NCBI GenBank assembly: GCA_946406115.1 | Contig: OX291545.1 | Span: 15,700,001 to 15,764,000, forward strand | Source: Apoda limacodes | Lineage: Eukaryota; Arthropoda; Insecta; Lepidoptera; Limacodidae | Direction of reading: 5' to 3' | Length of the DNA stretch: 64,000 nt | Shown: positions 10,140-21,329 of the stretch, one piece after another | How positions within the stretch are numbered: position 1 is the stretch's first letter | How the letters are laid out: the number at the start of each line of letters is the position of its first letter | Notes under the pieces: model-generated | Told to the model about the DNA's origin: nothing | Seen by the model: only the letters and a program-made list of their open reading frames with translations | Databases searched by the model: none | Position numbers and translations under genes: made by a program

Positions 10140-12190
10140 ACACCATTTCAATATGGCGACTATAGTTTTGATTGCTGGTCAGAAAAGTTCGTTGCACCTT
10201 TAATTTATTTTAGCTATGAGTCAGATTTTCGCCTCCGAGGAAAATATTAAGTAATGGGTGGCGAGTAAAATAAGCAGACTAAGTTTTATATTCCAAAAGC
10301 ACCCCCGTTAAAAAATCAGGATTTAGAATTGATTGTTGTAAATATATCAATAGTATCTATAAGTAAAGTTATTATAAAAATATAATATCAAGCACTTTAC
10401 GCTTATTTTACCACGTTATTTTTAGTTTTAGAATTATTGAAAATTATGGACGTATATTGAGTTAGTAGACTTTCTATGGCTGATGAATAAAATTCAATAA
10501 TTAAAAATTATTTACTGCTTTTCAGTTCAATTAGCTATTAAAGCGTGTTTTAAGTTGTCTTAAGCTATTTTTTTTTATGATTAGTCTTAAGTTTAATAAA
10601 CAGTGATAGTATTCAAGATACGTGATATTTAGTATATCTTACTCGAAAGTAAATCTTAAATTATTTTATTAGTGTTCTCGTAACTTAGACATTTCATCCA
10701 ATACATCACCACTCGGCCCTGCAGCACGAAAACGCACTTGGGAGAGGGAGTTACATGGTGGCGGGTCAATTAAATTTTTCGATTTTCAAATAAATTAGAC
10801 GTCTTGCAGTGGATGAAAATTGCGTTAAAAGATTCCTATCCATACATATACATAGATTTCAATCAAAATTAGACATAGCAGCCATCTTGTAAAATGGTAA
10901 AACCCATTTTGTTTTTCAAAAATCGCAATCGCCATACTCTGCCGAGGCCAGATATCGATTTTTATCTTAATCACAAAACATACACGTCACAGGGGGAATT
11001 CAGATAATTTTTTTTATTGTCATCTGTCAATACGTGCGCAAATTTTCAAATCAATTAGACGTCTTGAAGTCGGTAAAAATTGCGTTGAAAGATTCCGTTA
11101 CATAGATACATACAGGTCAAGCTAATAAAAGCGTATTAATACGGCACATTTCGTTTAAAATATAAAAATCTTATTACCACAGGGAGTCAACCCGATAAAA
11201 ACGTTATTTATATTCTTCCTTTTGTACTACACATATTTTAACGATTACTTTAAGAACCCAGAATAAATACTTGTTATGCTAATAAAGTTATATTCATTGT
11301 AGAAGCTTTGTTAAATACATAATGTTAGTTAATTTAGATTCTACATGTCAATGAATTAAAAAGATATGGATATAAAGATATTATACCAACACAGCTCTCC
11401 AATCCTTGGTCTCTTTAGAAATATTTATTGTTTTTGGAAACGCACAAAACTATTTCACCCTCGTCACTGTTAACCAATATTGATTGACCTGACAAACAGT
11501 GAGGGCGGTTGTTGTTAAATCCTCTCTAAGGATTTCAAGTGATTGAAATATACGTACTTGTTACTATTTTTATGGTTCCGTACCTGATTACAATAGATTT
11601 AGATTACATTACTCTCATTAATATATAATAAGGATATCTTTAGCCAAACTTAAGTTCGAAAACCATCTGTTTGTACCTATTGCATTAGTAATTCTAGACC
11701 GGCGCAATTTGGCTTATCAGATCGACTCTACCCTTGTCTTCCAAGTAATGAGTCCAGACCTTTGTGGTTACTATATTCCACATTTACATTAATTACTAGT
11801 TTTTGTGGGAAACGAACAAGAAACGATTGCACACGATGGTTTTTAATATTTCTAAACAGATTTCTAAATTTCAGGACTTGCTTTTTTGTTTTCGTTGAAG
11901 TTTCAGCACTCACCGTCTTCACATATGAAAACCGAATTAATTCTTTCTCCATTAATAATGCATTTGCCAGATATGAGATGTTACTGTGATAATCTTTTTA
12001 CAGTAACAATTGAAGTATAGCTTAATAAATCACTTTCTAATTAATCTTCCATCTCTTTTCCGTCAACCACCACTGTGATTACGTATCATGGACAATGCAA
12101 CAAAGTTTTCTGACCTTCTGACCTTGGATGTTTGGTCGCTAGTGTCGTTGTAATTTCACACCATTTCAATATGGCGACTGTTGTTTTGAT
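10140..12190. repeat. Tandem segmental duplication, copy B (2.02 kb)
   Basis: This is the second head-to-tail copy of the block at 7996-10139. The start word 'acaccatttcaatatggcga' recurs at 8001, 10140 and 12158, so the unit is bounded by a short repeat. Such a repeat is the expected product of, or substrate for, unequal exchange. After 12178 the sequence leaves the unit ('ctgttgttttgatatttgac' instead of 'ctatagttttgattgctggt'). Copy B lacks the 120-base segment present in copy A. Confidence 0.92.
11728..11952 (-). other. Small open frame kept in both duplication copies (B)
   Basis: This is the partner of the frame at 9708-9902, with nearly the same translation and a longer N-terminal extension. 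Both frames surviving a few percent divergence is suggestive but weak evidence, since the frame is short. Product unknown. Confidence 0.25.
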
Positions 12191-13007
12191 ATTTGACCAC
12201 CGGGTCAGAAAAGTTTGTTGTACTATACATAAACATTTGGGTATGAAGTCTTTATTGCTCCACTGTTGCATTTAACAATTTTGGCATGTATAAATACGTA
12301 TAGCGTATACTATACGTATACTATACTAACCCACCTATATAATATACTAGCCCACTTCGTATCTCCCCATTTCTAAAAAAATAATAATAACGTAATTATG
12401 GGTTTCTATTATGGATGAGGCGCCATGAATAATTTCATGATATGAGTGAAAACAGTATAATAGATACAAATAAAGTGCTCCCAGGAGCTCATCCCAAGTT
12501 ACAGAAAATCATATTATAGATTAGTTTTCTCACGCATTGCAAGGTCTCCGGGGTAAAAAAACTAATTTTCCTCTACAGACAGCTTCAATTTATTTATAAA
12601 ACAAAGATTTTGTTACGCGGCCATCAATCGCCATTTTTTTTTACAAACATATTGACAGTCAAAATTATTGTTTATCAATTTAAGATAGGTAACTTATTTT
12701 TTCTTTTCCGTCACTTTCTACGAAAAAAATATATATAGAAAATCTGATATCTGCCCGATTTTAATGTATATTAATGCACGATTACAGCTGATTTATGGAT
12801 AAAGTAATTTAATTCAGAATAGTCGTCAGTTTCCGACAGTGATGAAATATTATCTACACAAGAAAATGATGTAAAAATGACAACAAACTAAAGACATGTT
12901 TAGATATATGTAAACAAACATGTCTTGACTGAAGAACTGAATAACTAACTGGTGAAAACATAAATATCAACGCCAAGCTCAATCTGCAAATTTTAATAGT
13001 AAGGTTA
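12191..13007. other. Spacer with a small palindromic TA-rich patch
   Basis: At about 12296-12326 the words 'gtatactatacgtatactat' form overlapping palindromes. Otherwise this is AT-rich DNA without recognisable genes. Confidence 0.5.
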
Positions 13008-13008
13008 G

Positions 13009-13100
13009 TTTTTTTTATACCACTAAGGTGGCAAACAAGCTTAAGGTAAGCAGTCACCGAAGCCTATGGATGCTTGCAACACCAGGAGCATCATTTGCGT
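13009..13100 (-). repeat. LINE 3' tail ('ccactaaggtggcaaac' family)
   Basis: The plus strand starts with eight T's, then 'ataccactaaggtggcaaac', and continues to 'cctatggatgcttgcaacac'. In element orientation (minus) this is a 3' end with a poly(A) tail. About ten bases are missing compared with the copy at 45.2 kb. Confidence 0.7.
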
Positions 13101-13818
13101 AGTAATAAGTTTGTGATACAACATCCACTAAGAATGGGCTGGTTTTAAGTTCATAAATGCGTCGAGCCTTATTTGTTAGAAATAAACAAAAATATGTTTT
13201 ATCGTTGATAGTTTAAATTATGGAAATTCTTTTATTATTGTTATTCAATCAATATATAAAAAAACATTAGAAATAAAACTAAGATCCATGGTGACGTTTT
13301 CTATTATTTACCTATTATAATATATTTCCTCATATAATAGTAAAAAGAATTCTTGAGTTTCTTCATGTACATTTTTAGCTGTGTTGAAGTTTCTCTGAAT
13401 ACATATATTTTTAAATCAGTATAAAGATCCGAATAAATAAATAATTTAAATGTATTAAGTTTGTCTCAACAACTACGGTGATTTACTAACGTTTTATCAT
13501 CGTCACGATACATTTAATACCGCATTTCAAGAAAATAAATAAATAATTTATTCATTCCATCATTTAATCATTTAAACTCTTACTTTGATATACATCTGCT
13601 CGTATTTCACAATTTGCTTATATTTTTTAAATCTAACATTAAAATTAATAGTATATGACATTTATGAGCCAAATAATAGACAAAGAAGAGATAGCCAAAT
13701 AACAGCTGGCAAATGAATCAAATATTTTATATCAATGGTACCTATATAATTGAATATAAAATTTTAGTTGTATTGTTATGATTAGGTTCTATAATAATGG
13801 GTAATATTGTAATTATCA
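13101..13818. other. AT-rich spacer, nothing recognised
   Basis: No motif or repeat was recognised. Confidence 0.5.
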
Positions 13819-14136
13819 AGCCATCTGGCATCCAAATATTGTTTTGAATAGAATATAAAGCGACGAGCAGAGAATACCACGCTGGAGTGAGAGTTTTCGG
13901 CAGGGTGGTGTGATGCTGTACAGTGGAAGTGCCACGCTGGAGTGTGAGTCCTCAACAGGATTTGGTGAAAATGCTGTACAGTTGCGTCGCCGGAGAGGAG
14001 CTGCAGGAACTAGCAAGCACTGAAGTGCTGCGATAGGTCCTAATGAAAGCTCTGAGATGCGAAGCGTACGGTTGAAAACTGGGCCGTGTACCTGGTAGGA
14101 AGGAGTAGGCTGCTGCTGCGGAAGGTGCGTCAATGT

Positions 14137-14153
14137 TCAGGTCGGGGTCACCA
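14137..14153 (-). other. Primer binding site matching tRNA-Trp 3' end
   Basis: On the minus strand the LTR end is followed by 'tggtgaccccgacctga'. The first 13 bases are exactly complementary to the 3' end of animal tRNA-Trp including CCA, and the following bases match in part. This site would prime minus-strand DNA synthesis. It separates the LTR from the leader and fixes the element's direction. Confidence 0.75.
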
Positions 14154-14154
14154 A

Positions 14155-14946
14155 TGTGTAGCGGCGGCAAAGAGGAGATATCCTGCCAAGCGAGTTGTTA
14201 TGCCTGGGGACCGCCGTGGTCCACTTAACTCTTTTTATTTTTTTCTAGCTACTGTCTACTGTTGTTGGCCGCAGATGGCCTTTACAACTACACGCGGACT
14301 AACTTTTGCTGCGGTGCTGCTTGCACTCTTCAGCGAAAAGTTGGGGCGGTTTGCGCAAGGGTGTCCTAGACACGAACCTCGGCTTGGGCAACCGCTCTTA
14401 GAAACTAAAATTTGTATCTAACTAAATTTTACCGCCGTTTCGGAAAATAGCAAAGGCGTTCAGAAGAGAAGAAACGGCAAGAAACTCTTCAGCTCTCGCC
14501 TATTATTATTTAAAAATCTAACTAGTCGAAACGCCCGGGTATATTAGTGAACCTAGTATACCCGCGCGCTCGAGTGTGTGTGTGTGTGTGTAAACTAAAC
14601 TGTCTAATGTTCCGTCGCCGCCGGCGGCGACGTATTTTGTATATATTTCTATGATCTGTGTTCGCGGAGCGAGCGCGGAAGGCGCTTAAGCTTTGAGCCT
14701 GCTGGTTATCTCATCGTCAGAATCTGTTAAAACGTGCCTTGGATATCTAAATGGTCCTAAGGCCCCTCTATTGGGGGCATAGTTGCAAGATTGCCTAATT
14801 AGGGGATTGGGGTGGAGGGCTGCCGACTCAAAGTAGCTTGCGCTTCGGTTTCTATATATACTGAACTGCAACTGAAACATCGATAGCGCGATGCAGGACG
14901 CGTGACGTCAGCCTTGCTTGTAAGCGGTACTATATTATCCGCGACA
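14155..14946 (-). repeat. Long terminal repeat (792 bp)
   Basis: The minus strand runs from 'tgtcgcggataatatagtac' to 'ccgccgctacaca'. A TATA motif 'tatatata' lies at about 14853-14860, near the LTR's 5' end. Inside are a (tg)n run at about 14575-14591, an imperfect inverted repeat 14537-14563 and a perfect 20-base palindrome at 14613-14632. Compared with the 184-base relative at 26909-27092, both ends match but about 600 bases in the middle are extra. Either this LTR gained an insert or the other lost its middle. Confidence 0.65.
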
Positions 14947-15045
14947 AAAGGAATAAAAGTATTGTCATTCCAGTCATATTCCTAAGCCCACGTCTGAATC
15001 CACTATTTTTTTTATGTGATTTACTATATGGTTTCTTGTACAAAC
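14947..15045. other. Flank of the LTR element
   Basis: AT-rich flank. I could not confirm a target-site duplication, because the other end of the element is missing. Confidence 0.5.
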
Positions 15046-15275
15046 TTCACCTTTTTGTTACCCAAAAGGAGCCCTATTACTAAGCCTACGCTGTCTGTCT
15101 GTCTGTGCGACCATTAAAGTTCTCTATCCTTTAGACCGAAGTAGGTAAAAGCTTGAAATTTTTACGGAATATGAGTTATAATGGCGGATAACCTAAAAAA
15201 TTTAAAAGTTCAGAAGGTAAAAATTTAAGGATAGTTCCAATACAAGAAACACGTTTTCGCTGTTTTTGCTCTGTC
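15046..15275. repeat. 'ccctattactaag...ctgtctgtctgt' repeat fragment
   Basis: The words 'agccctattactaagcctac' and 'ctgtctgtctgtctgtgcga' are followed by 'agcttgaaatttttacggaa' and 'aacctaaaaaatttaaaag'. These match in order the family seen at 16665-17075 ('accctattactaagactccg', 'gttgaaattttcacagaata'). The far end with 'ggccgatttt' is missing. Confidence 0.6.
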
Positions 15276-16660
15276 GTAAAAACAGTAATATGTCTGCTTC
15301 AAACTTAAAGTGATTGGTAGTATGGAACCCATGTTGCGCGAGTTCAATTTTCCGATCCGATTTCCAAAGCCGATTTTTCACTACACATAGATTTATGTCA
15401 GTGTTTTAGTTTACGTCCGGAAGTCCCTAGTGTTGTGTCCAACTTTACCTAAATTTATGTTAAGTTTAGAAAGAATTAAATTAATATAGAAACCCAAAAT
15501 GTAAAATCAAGTTGTCTTTGTCATATTCCTACGGAAACTATGACAAGCTGAAGTAGCACTAGTAGCACTAGTCGAAGTTGGGCTATGTTACATGTAAGTT
15601 AATGTAACTCTCTGAAACCTACGAATAAAATGTCTCTACATAAGTTAGGTTTGTAACATTCGTTCTTTCATTTTTGTCTTTGCTCTCTAATCCTTTCACT
15701 TTTATCAATGATTGTTAGCCAAATAATTTAAAATGAACCATTAAAATGTAAGTTATTAATAAAAGATTGATAGTACAAACAACGCGTATTCTATAAAATT
15801 AATAAACGTTTTTTAGTAATTTTAGCTAATAATTAACTAATGCATAATGATATGTTTAATTGGCTGAATAATTTTGACTACTGGCTATATGTTAGCAGTT
15901 TTTTTAGCTATTAATATCTTAGAAATAGAAAAATTTCACATCCATTTGCAAATAATAGATGAGAGTTTATTGATTATTGGTAGATACTTAAAAATAATAA
16001 TATTTGTTAATAGTACAAAATGACAAAAAACACATAAGTATCAAAAGATTTTAAGGTCTCAATAATAGAAAGTGGTTCAACACCTGTGTTTCTTGTCCTA
16101 TATCGACTTGCTCTGTTGGCCAACTACTGTGCTGGCATACAAACTGCCACTAATTTAGTTTTCGTTTGAGCAGTTAGGGCACGGGACGGATTTAAAGATT
16201 AAAATGAGTTTTTATAAAATGCTGCAACATTGAATGCATTGTCTGGAAATACATTTTAAAAAGGTGTGAAAATATTTCTGGAATTGGTAGTTAGTGTTAT
16301 TGGCGAATTTGGCTGGCACACTGCCATATGTACACAATACGTCTCCTTTTCTCGCTACTTCCCATACACATCGACGAGTGTGTGGCGGGGCTAATATAAT
16401 TAAAAGCTTTTAATTAACTTGTACCGTTTGTATGTCCGAGATGTTCAAAATTAGTTATCCATTTATCAAGCACTTGCTGGAATCCTTTTGTGCTGAAAGT
16501 TGGCTTAACCATAAAGCTAGTATCGGGTATTATTATACTTTTTTAGAAGTCAGGTAATATAAAAACCCAAGTTTTAGTCACTAACTAACTATTAACCCGT
16601 GCTGACTTGCAATGTTAGTTTCTTATCTCAATCATAGAATTGGGCTTTCAGCATCGAATC
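15276..16660. other. AT-rich spacer, nothing recognised
   Basis: A small tandem 'agtagcact' doublet lies at about 15553-15570. Otherwise I recognise nothing. Confidence 0.5.
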
Positions 16661-16663
16661 ATA

Positions 16664-17075
16664 ATTTTTTAGGGTTCTGTAACAACGGGACCCTATTACT
16701 AAGACTCCGCTGTCTGTCTGCCACCAGTCTGTATCTCATGAACCGTGACAGTTAGACAGTTGAAATTTTCACAGAATATGTATTTCTGTTGCCGCTATAA
16801 CAACAAATACTAAAAAACAGAATAATATAAATATTTAAGGGGGCTCCCATACAACAAACGTGATTTTTTTTATTGTTGTTGCTCGATATTGATAACGGCA
16901 ACAGGTAGACGCTTGAAATATTCTCAGACTATTTAGTTATATATTCACTTTAAAAATATATAGTTAAATTAAAATAAAACAAATATTTAAGGCTTACCCT
17001 TACCATGCCCGTGATTTTTTGCCGTTTTTATAAGTAATGGTGTGTGAGTCCAACTCGCACTTGGCCGATTTTTTA
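16664..17075 (+). repeat. Nearly complete lepidopteran interspersed repeat
   Basis: One end is 'ttttttagggttctgt' and the other 'cgcacttggccgatttttt'. The latter is the reverse complement of the 'accggccaagtgcgag' end at 6604 and 42700. Inside, the 'tgaaattttcacagaatatg'-like block and a 'caaatatttaagg' block occur twice each (about 16760 and 16910; 16835 and 16980), so this copy has a partial internal duplication. It is non-coding, with no clear terminal inverted repeats. Confidence 0.7.
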
Positions 17076-17744
17076 TATATAAAATATATAAATATACTTA
17101 TAATAACTATTCTCCTCTTAATCAAATTAGTAACGACATCGAAGAAACCACTGACAAAAAGCAATCTTTTGATTGGAGCAGCCCTGTCTCATTCAGTAAC
17201 TACACAGGCTAATTAATTCTCTTTGCGTAAATAAAAGTAGGGATCCTTGACTGTAATAAAAGTTGATTAATAGGTAAAAGCTGATGACTATTCTGAAGAA
17301 GTTATACGTATTTGAGGCACTAAGTTTAAATTTTGTAGGTAATAGCTAATTAGTGATTAGATGCCCGTGACCAGCTTTATTAGGTTTTGTAAATTATTTT
17401 ATTGACTAATATAACCTTTTTAATGAAAAAAAAATAGATTTTATGTATTTATTTATTAATTTTATTTAAAATTTATATTGTATATATAGTATGTTTGTTG
17501 CATTTGCAAAAACTTTTGTAATTTTTGTCACTTTTTTAATTAAAAAAATTAATTGGTCTCAAACAAAATATCCTAGTAGCTTATGGTTCTCTAGTACTCA
17601 AGTCTTATAAACTTTGATAAGTTAAGCTTTTGTAAAAGCTCAAAGGTTCAGGCTCATTTCATTACATTAAATTTACATTACATACATCTAGGAATAATTA
17701 AAAATTAGTATTAGCCAAACAATATATTTCATTTTCCTTAGGTT
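17076..17744. other. AT-rich spacer, nothing recognised
   Basis: No gene or recurring repeat was recognised. Composition is very AT-rich around 17400-17560. Confidence 0.5.
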
Positions 17745-17812
17745 AGAACTCGAACGTGTGACCGACCACAGGTTACAGACTAGGTGCTCCACAAACTGTG
17801 CTATCGAGGTTT
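17745..17812 (-). repeat. tRNA-like SINE head
   Basis: On the minus strand 'gatagcacagtttgtggagc' resembles a tRNA D-arm with box A, and 'cgttcgagttct' 40 bases on resembles box B. The acceptor stem does not pair convincingly, so this is more likely a SINE head than a tRNA gene. No body could be delimited. Confidence 0.45.
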
Positions 17813-18098
17813 GATCGGAATCTAGACCATATCTGTGCTCCAAAATACGTCCGCCACGTACGCTTTTTTCCTTTTTCTTTCTTTTTTGCCATATTTATAA
17901 TGGCAATATAATGACATGAAATGTTCGCTACTGCGGTTAAGCACAAATTTAGCGAAATTTGCGATAGTTAGATATTTATTACAAATTCAGGCACCAAAAC
18001 TTTACATTGCGAATTTGGCACAAATCTGAAAACAAGCCATTTCCTTGAACTCTCAGTGGTGTTCTACCAAAAGGCTTACGAATTTACAACGACGACTA

Positions 18099-18208
18099 AT
18101 TTCCAAAACTCTGATCTGTATTACAGTAAAGTTGGTGTCTATGTACCTTACAGACTTTCTTGCATGAAACCAACTTCAAACTGTAATACAGATCAGAGTT
18201 TTGGAAAT
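18099..18208. repeat. Long hairpin element (38/40-nt arms)
   Basis: The left arm 18099-18136 begins 'atttccaaaactctgatctg' and the right arm 18169-18208 ends with its reverse complement. They differ by a 2-base indel and one mismatch, with a 32-base loop. A single diverged arm, 'atttccaaaaatctgctctg', lies at 21384-21424. This is a fold-back repeat, possibly a MITE remnant. A hairpin RNA cannot be excluded. Confidence 0.85.
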
Positions 18209-18784
18209 AAGTAAGTATTTTTACCTTTTTAGTGCTTCTTTTTGAAGCCGGTTGTTTTTTTTTTGTTAAAAAGTTTTTATTAATATAATAAGGTACCTAT
18301 AATTATAATGAAATGTATATAATAATCAGCGGCATTCGATGGATACCGAAAAAATGGTATTCGAAGCTATCGTTTACTTATTAGAGGTTTAAGTTCTAGC
18401 TATTATACTGTTTTATCTACATACGAATGCTCAGAAACCTTTATAGCTATTCAAATGCGTAGTAAGTTTCGGATATGAGGCGCAGCTTTCATTTGACCTA
18501 ATTCAAATTCTTTCTATGATGAATTAAAATTGTAACGCGAAGTAATATGAGTGAAGAGAATAAGCGAAAACTTTACTTCGTACTTGCGTACGCTTGCAAG
18601 TACGTAGGTAAGCATTATTAGTACATTACTACCGCGGCCAGAAAATGCACCATAACCAAGCAGCAGCAGCAGCCGGCTAAAACATTGCGGGCCGCTCTTT
18701 GATACTGTACTGCTAGTACGATGTAGCGGCGCAATTCTAAGCAGACCTATTTGTATATGTTACCTAAGTGAGTGAGCTGATTCA
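18209..18784. other. Spacer, nothing recognised
   Basis: A 'gaagccggttgtttttt' end at 18244 resembles the reverse of 'aaccg(g/t)cttcaaaaa' ends seen at 19050, 21330 and 29180, which suggests the hairpin at 18099 belongs to a larger repeat. The rest shows nothing I can name. Confidence 0.45.
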
Positions 18785-18785
18785 A

Positions 18786-18935
18786 ACCACTAAGGTGGCA
18801 AATAATCAGACGGCCCGCCTTATGATAAGCGGCCACTGTAGTCTACGGAAGCTTGCAACGCAATCCGGGGCACTATTCGGGCTTTGGCGACCCACTAAAA
18901 CTCGACTCACTCACTTCTTGACGAACCCCATAGTT
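18786..18935 (-). repeat. LINE 3' tail ('ccactaaggtggcaaa' family)
   Basis: The words 'accactaaggtggcaaataa', 'cggcccgccttatgataagc' and 'tcttgacgaaccccatagt' follow the family order and reach further into the element than most copies here. The poly(T) is lost. Confidence 0.65.
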
Positions 18936-19049
18936 AATTACTGTTTAAATGGTTAGTAATAATAGGTAATAAATTTACTTATACCTATATGTATGTTAAA
19001 GACCAACCTTACATTTAAAAGTAAAAAAATAAAATAAAAAAAATTACAC

Positions 19050-19240
19050 CGCCTTCAAAAACCCATTTAAAAGTGAAAAAAAAAAACTTCATAGAACATT
19101 GAGGTCAATATCTTCTTGAAGTCGAATGCCAAAAAAAAATGTCTCGTATCTTTGGTGCAAATTTTGGCAATCGACTTCAAGAAGAAGAAAACACTTAGCT
19201 CAAGGTTTATTTTTTAATTTTGAGTGGGTTGTTAAAGGCA
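19050..19240. repeat. Hairpin repeat, 24-nt arms
   Basis: The left arm at 19111-19134 begins 'tcttcttgaagtcgaatgcc' and is matched 23 of 24 in reverse complement by 19162-19185, with a 27-base loop. Flanks out to about 19050 and 19240 show weaker complementarity ('ccttcaaaaacccatttaaa' against 'tttaattttgagtgggtt'). This is a fold-back repeat, likely MITE-derived. Confidence 0.8.
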
Positions 19241-20102
19241 GTGTAAATTTTTTTAGTAGGTAATGTAAAACTCAATTTTTTAAACCTAATAATCAAACAT
19301 TTTTTTTTAAATTAATTAAAAATAAATCTATTATCAATTTTACACACTATGTAGGTTCTTTACGTAAAAATTGGAGGTTTTATCTAGTTGCCCGAGAAAA
19401 TGACAATTCTATATTAAATTCCGAGTTATTTTAGGAGAAGCTTACTCAGCGTCACATTGACAATTTTATTGCTTCGTACAAATAATATTGCAAGTCATTC
19501 ATGCCGCATGCCGGTATAAGATAAATCCCTCTAGAGACCACTGAACTGGGGTGCTAACAATTTCGCTAAGTTCATTACTAACAATACTTAGGCCTTCGAG
19601 TTTTCAATCAAAACTTTCTTGAACGATTTCTAAGACGTGCGTGGTATCACGTTTTGTATCCATGCAAAAGCGTAATAGAATATAGACTTAATGTTATTTA
19701 ATATTTCAATATTAAAATTTCAATTAAAAAAATTGTGTCTTTATTTCTATTTACATTAATATCAGTGATGTTTGAAATTGAAATTGAAAAATTTCTTTGT
19801 TCATTCCAACGAATACTATATTTTTTAAAAAATTTAGCTTATTCCTGCGACTTTGTCTGCCTGAATATAGAAATTCACAAAGAAATTTTTCTCTTTTTTG
19901 CCCTCGAAGGAAATGATTTACTGAAAACGGTAAAAGTTGTCAAAACTTATTTTCAACCTATAGCCAAACCATTTTTTATGCTTTTCGCTTCATGCATTGA
20001 GCTTCAAAAATGACGGATTTTCATACTTATTTCTTATCCCCATTTTACGCCGTTAGGGGATTGACTAACATTTTCTTGATAGTTAATAATTTACTATAAT
20101 TA
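19241..20102. other. AT-rich spacer, nothing recognised
   Basis: The open frame at 19735-20013 (92 codons, rich in F, L, I and K) looks like chance AT-rich translation. No motif is visible. Confidence 0.5.
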
Positions 20103-20470
20103 TCTCCACTGCTAGACATAGACCTTTCCTAATAAACATTACCACACTCGGTCATATGCCTTTGTCATCTAGCCACCTCCCACTACCTTCTTCAGGTCTT
20201 CGGTCCGCATAGCAGCGCGGCAGGGCGGCTGCGCTTACAAATCTACTCTAGGACTTGTCTGCCCCAACGTCCATCGGTGTCCTACTCTGCCCATTGCCCA
20301 TTTAGGTCACTTAATCTGTGGGTTATGTCTGTAATTGTGCCAATGGTTCTTCGTCGGATCTCTTATTTCTGATCATATATATATATAAAGGAACTCAAAG
20401 TAAAGTAGCGCTCTCCATAGCCCGATGAGCAAATTTATACTTGTGGATCATGGTAACGTAGTCCATGACC
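20103..20470 (-). pseudogene. RTE-clade retrotransposon C-terminal relic
   Basis: On the minus strand, 'gggctatggagagcgctact' (about 20420) and 'gacctaaatgggcaatgggc' (about 20300) lead to a CG-rich stretch and finally to 'ctatgtctagcagtgga' at 20105-20120. This is the same order of blocks as the C-terminal end of the RTE element at 2.56-2.95 kb ('gggcgatggaaagagctt', 'agtagcaatgggcaggcc', 'cctatgcccagcagtgga'). Many substitutions, frameshifts and stops are present, and a short (ta)n lies inside at 20385. The relic is old and non-functional. Confidence 0.65.
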
Positions 20471-21329
20471 GGCAAGACGCATCGAGTTATTAGCTAGGTG
20501 AAGACCTGATGCCACATTTAAAGTATTATGGAAATATTTCAAAATTTGTGCATGATTTATAAATTATTATTAAAAGATTGTAGTTTTTTTTTTATCTGAA
20601 ATTTTAAACAGTTAAAATGAATATTTTAATTTTTCTGCTAAACATAGGCTGGAGTTTTTAATCGGAAAACTCTTATTGTCAATAATATAATTTGCATCAC
20701 ACTTACTCGAAACAGTATCATTACGTGCAGGCAAAGCGGGTGTGGTGGTCTTAATTACGCTTACGGGCTTTTTCTTAGGAAATTTTACTTTTCATAAAGC
20801 AAAGAGCGCGTTCATAGAGCGGTAATAACGCGCCTAATTTTTAAGAAATATGTATAAAAGTTGGCTGTTCAAAACATTGAGGCCTTAGGCTTCTAAATAG
20901 CCTCTTGTTAGTAATTTTGTTTAATACACAATGTAATATATATTATGTTTTCTACTCTATGTTACTAATTAACATAGGTAATATTAATGAAATTTTGGTT
21001 GTGTGTAGCTAAATATTTACCTTACCTCCTAAGGAGATAATTAGCTACCAATCCCATTATACCTAAATACCCGCTGTCCAAAATTGGAGTATCGAGCGAA
21101 ATAACCACATAGAGGGCAAAATCTTGTGCTCAAACGTGATTAATTTAGTCGGGTCAAGCAGGTAAATGACATATCTTCGTTGTCAAATAAAACCTATTTC
21201 CACTATGTAGCTAGCTTAATAGCTTTACTGCTGGTATTGAAAGCAATGACATTGATTATTAAAAGCTAATAAACTAGCATTATTTGTAATTTTAAATAAA
21301 TATTTATAAAACCTTTTTAACAAAAAAAC
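20471..21329. other. Spacer, nothing recognised
   Basis: AT-rich with no clear frame or repeat. Confidence 0.5.

Larger units (their letters stand above)
13820..14946 (-). mobile_element. 5' end of a Ty3/Gypsy-type LTR element (tRNA-Trp primed)
   Basis: Read on the minus strand, a 792-base LTR (14946 to 14155) begins TGT and ends ACA, and is followed one base later by a primer binding site. About 320 bases of leader follow, down to roughly 13820. No gag or pol motif is recognisable and there is no second LTR, so the element is broken off just after its 5' end. Open frames on the minus strand (13952-14170 and 13816-14133) cover the leader but match nothing I know. Two related scraps lie at 26909-27092 (LTR ends only) and 41738-41960 (LTR end, primer site, leader). 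Elements primed by tRNA-Trp are known from the CsRn1/Kabuki branch of Ty3/Gypsy. That placement is an inference from the primer site alone. Confidence 0.7.

Noticed and set aside
17745..17812. Functional tRNA gene
   Set aside because: Boxes A and B are recognisable, but the acceptor stem does not pair and no terminator T-run follows at the proper place on the minus strand.
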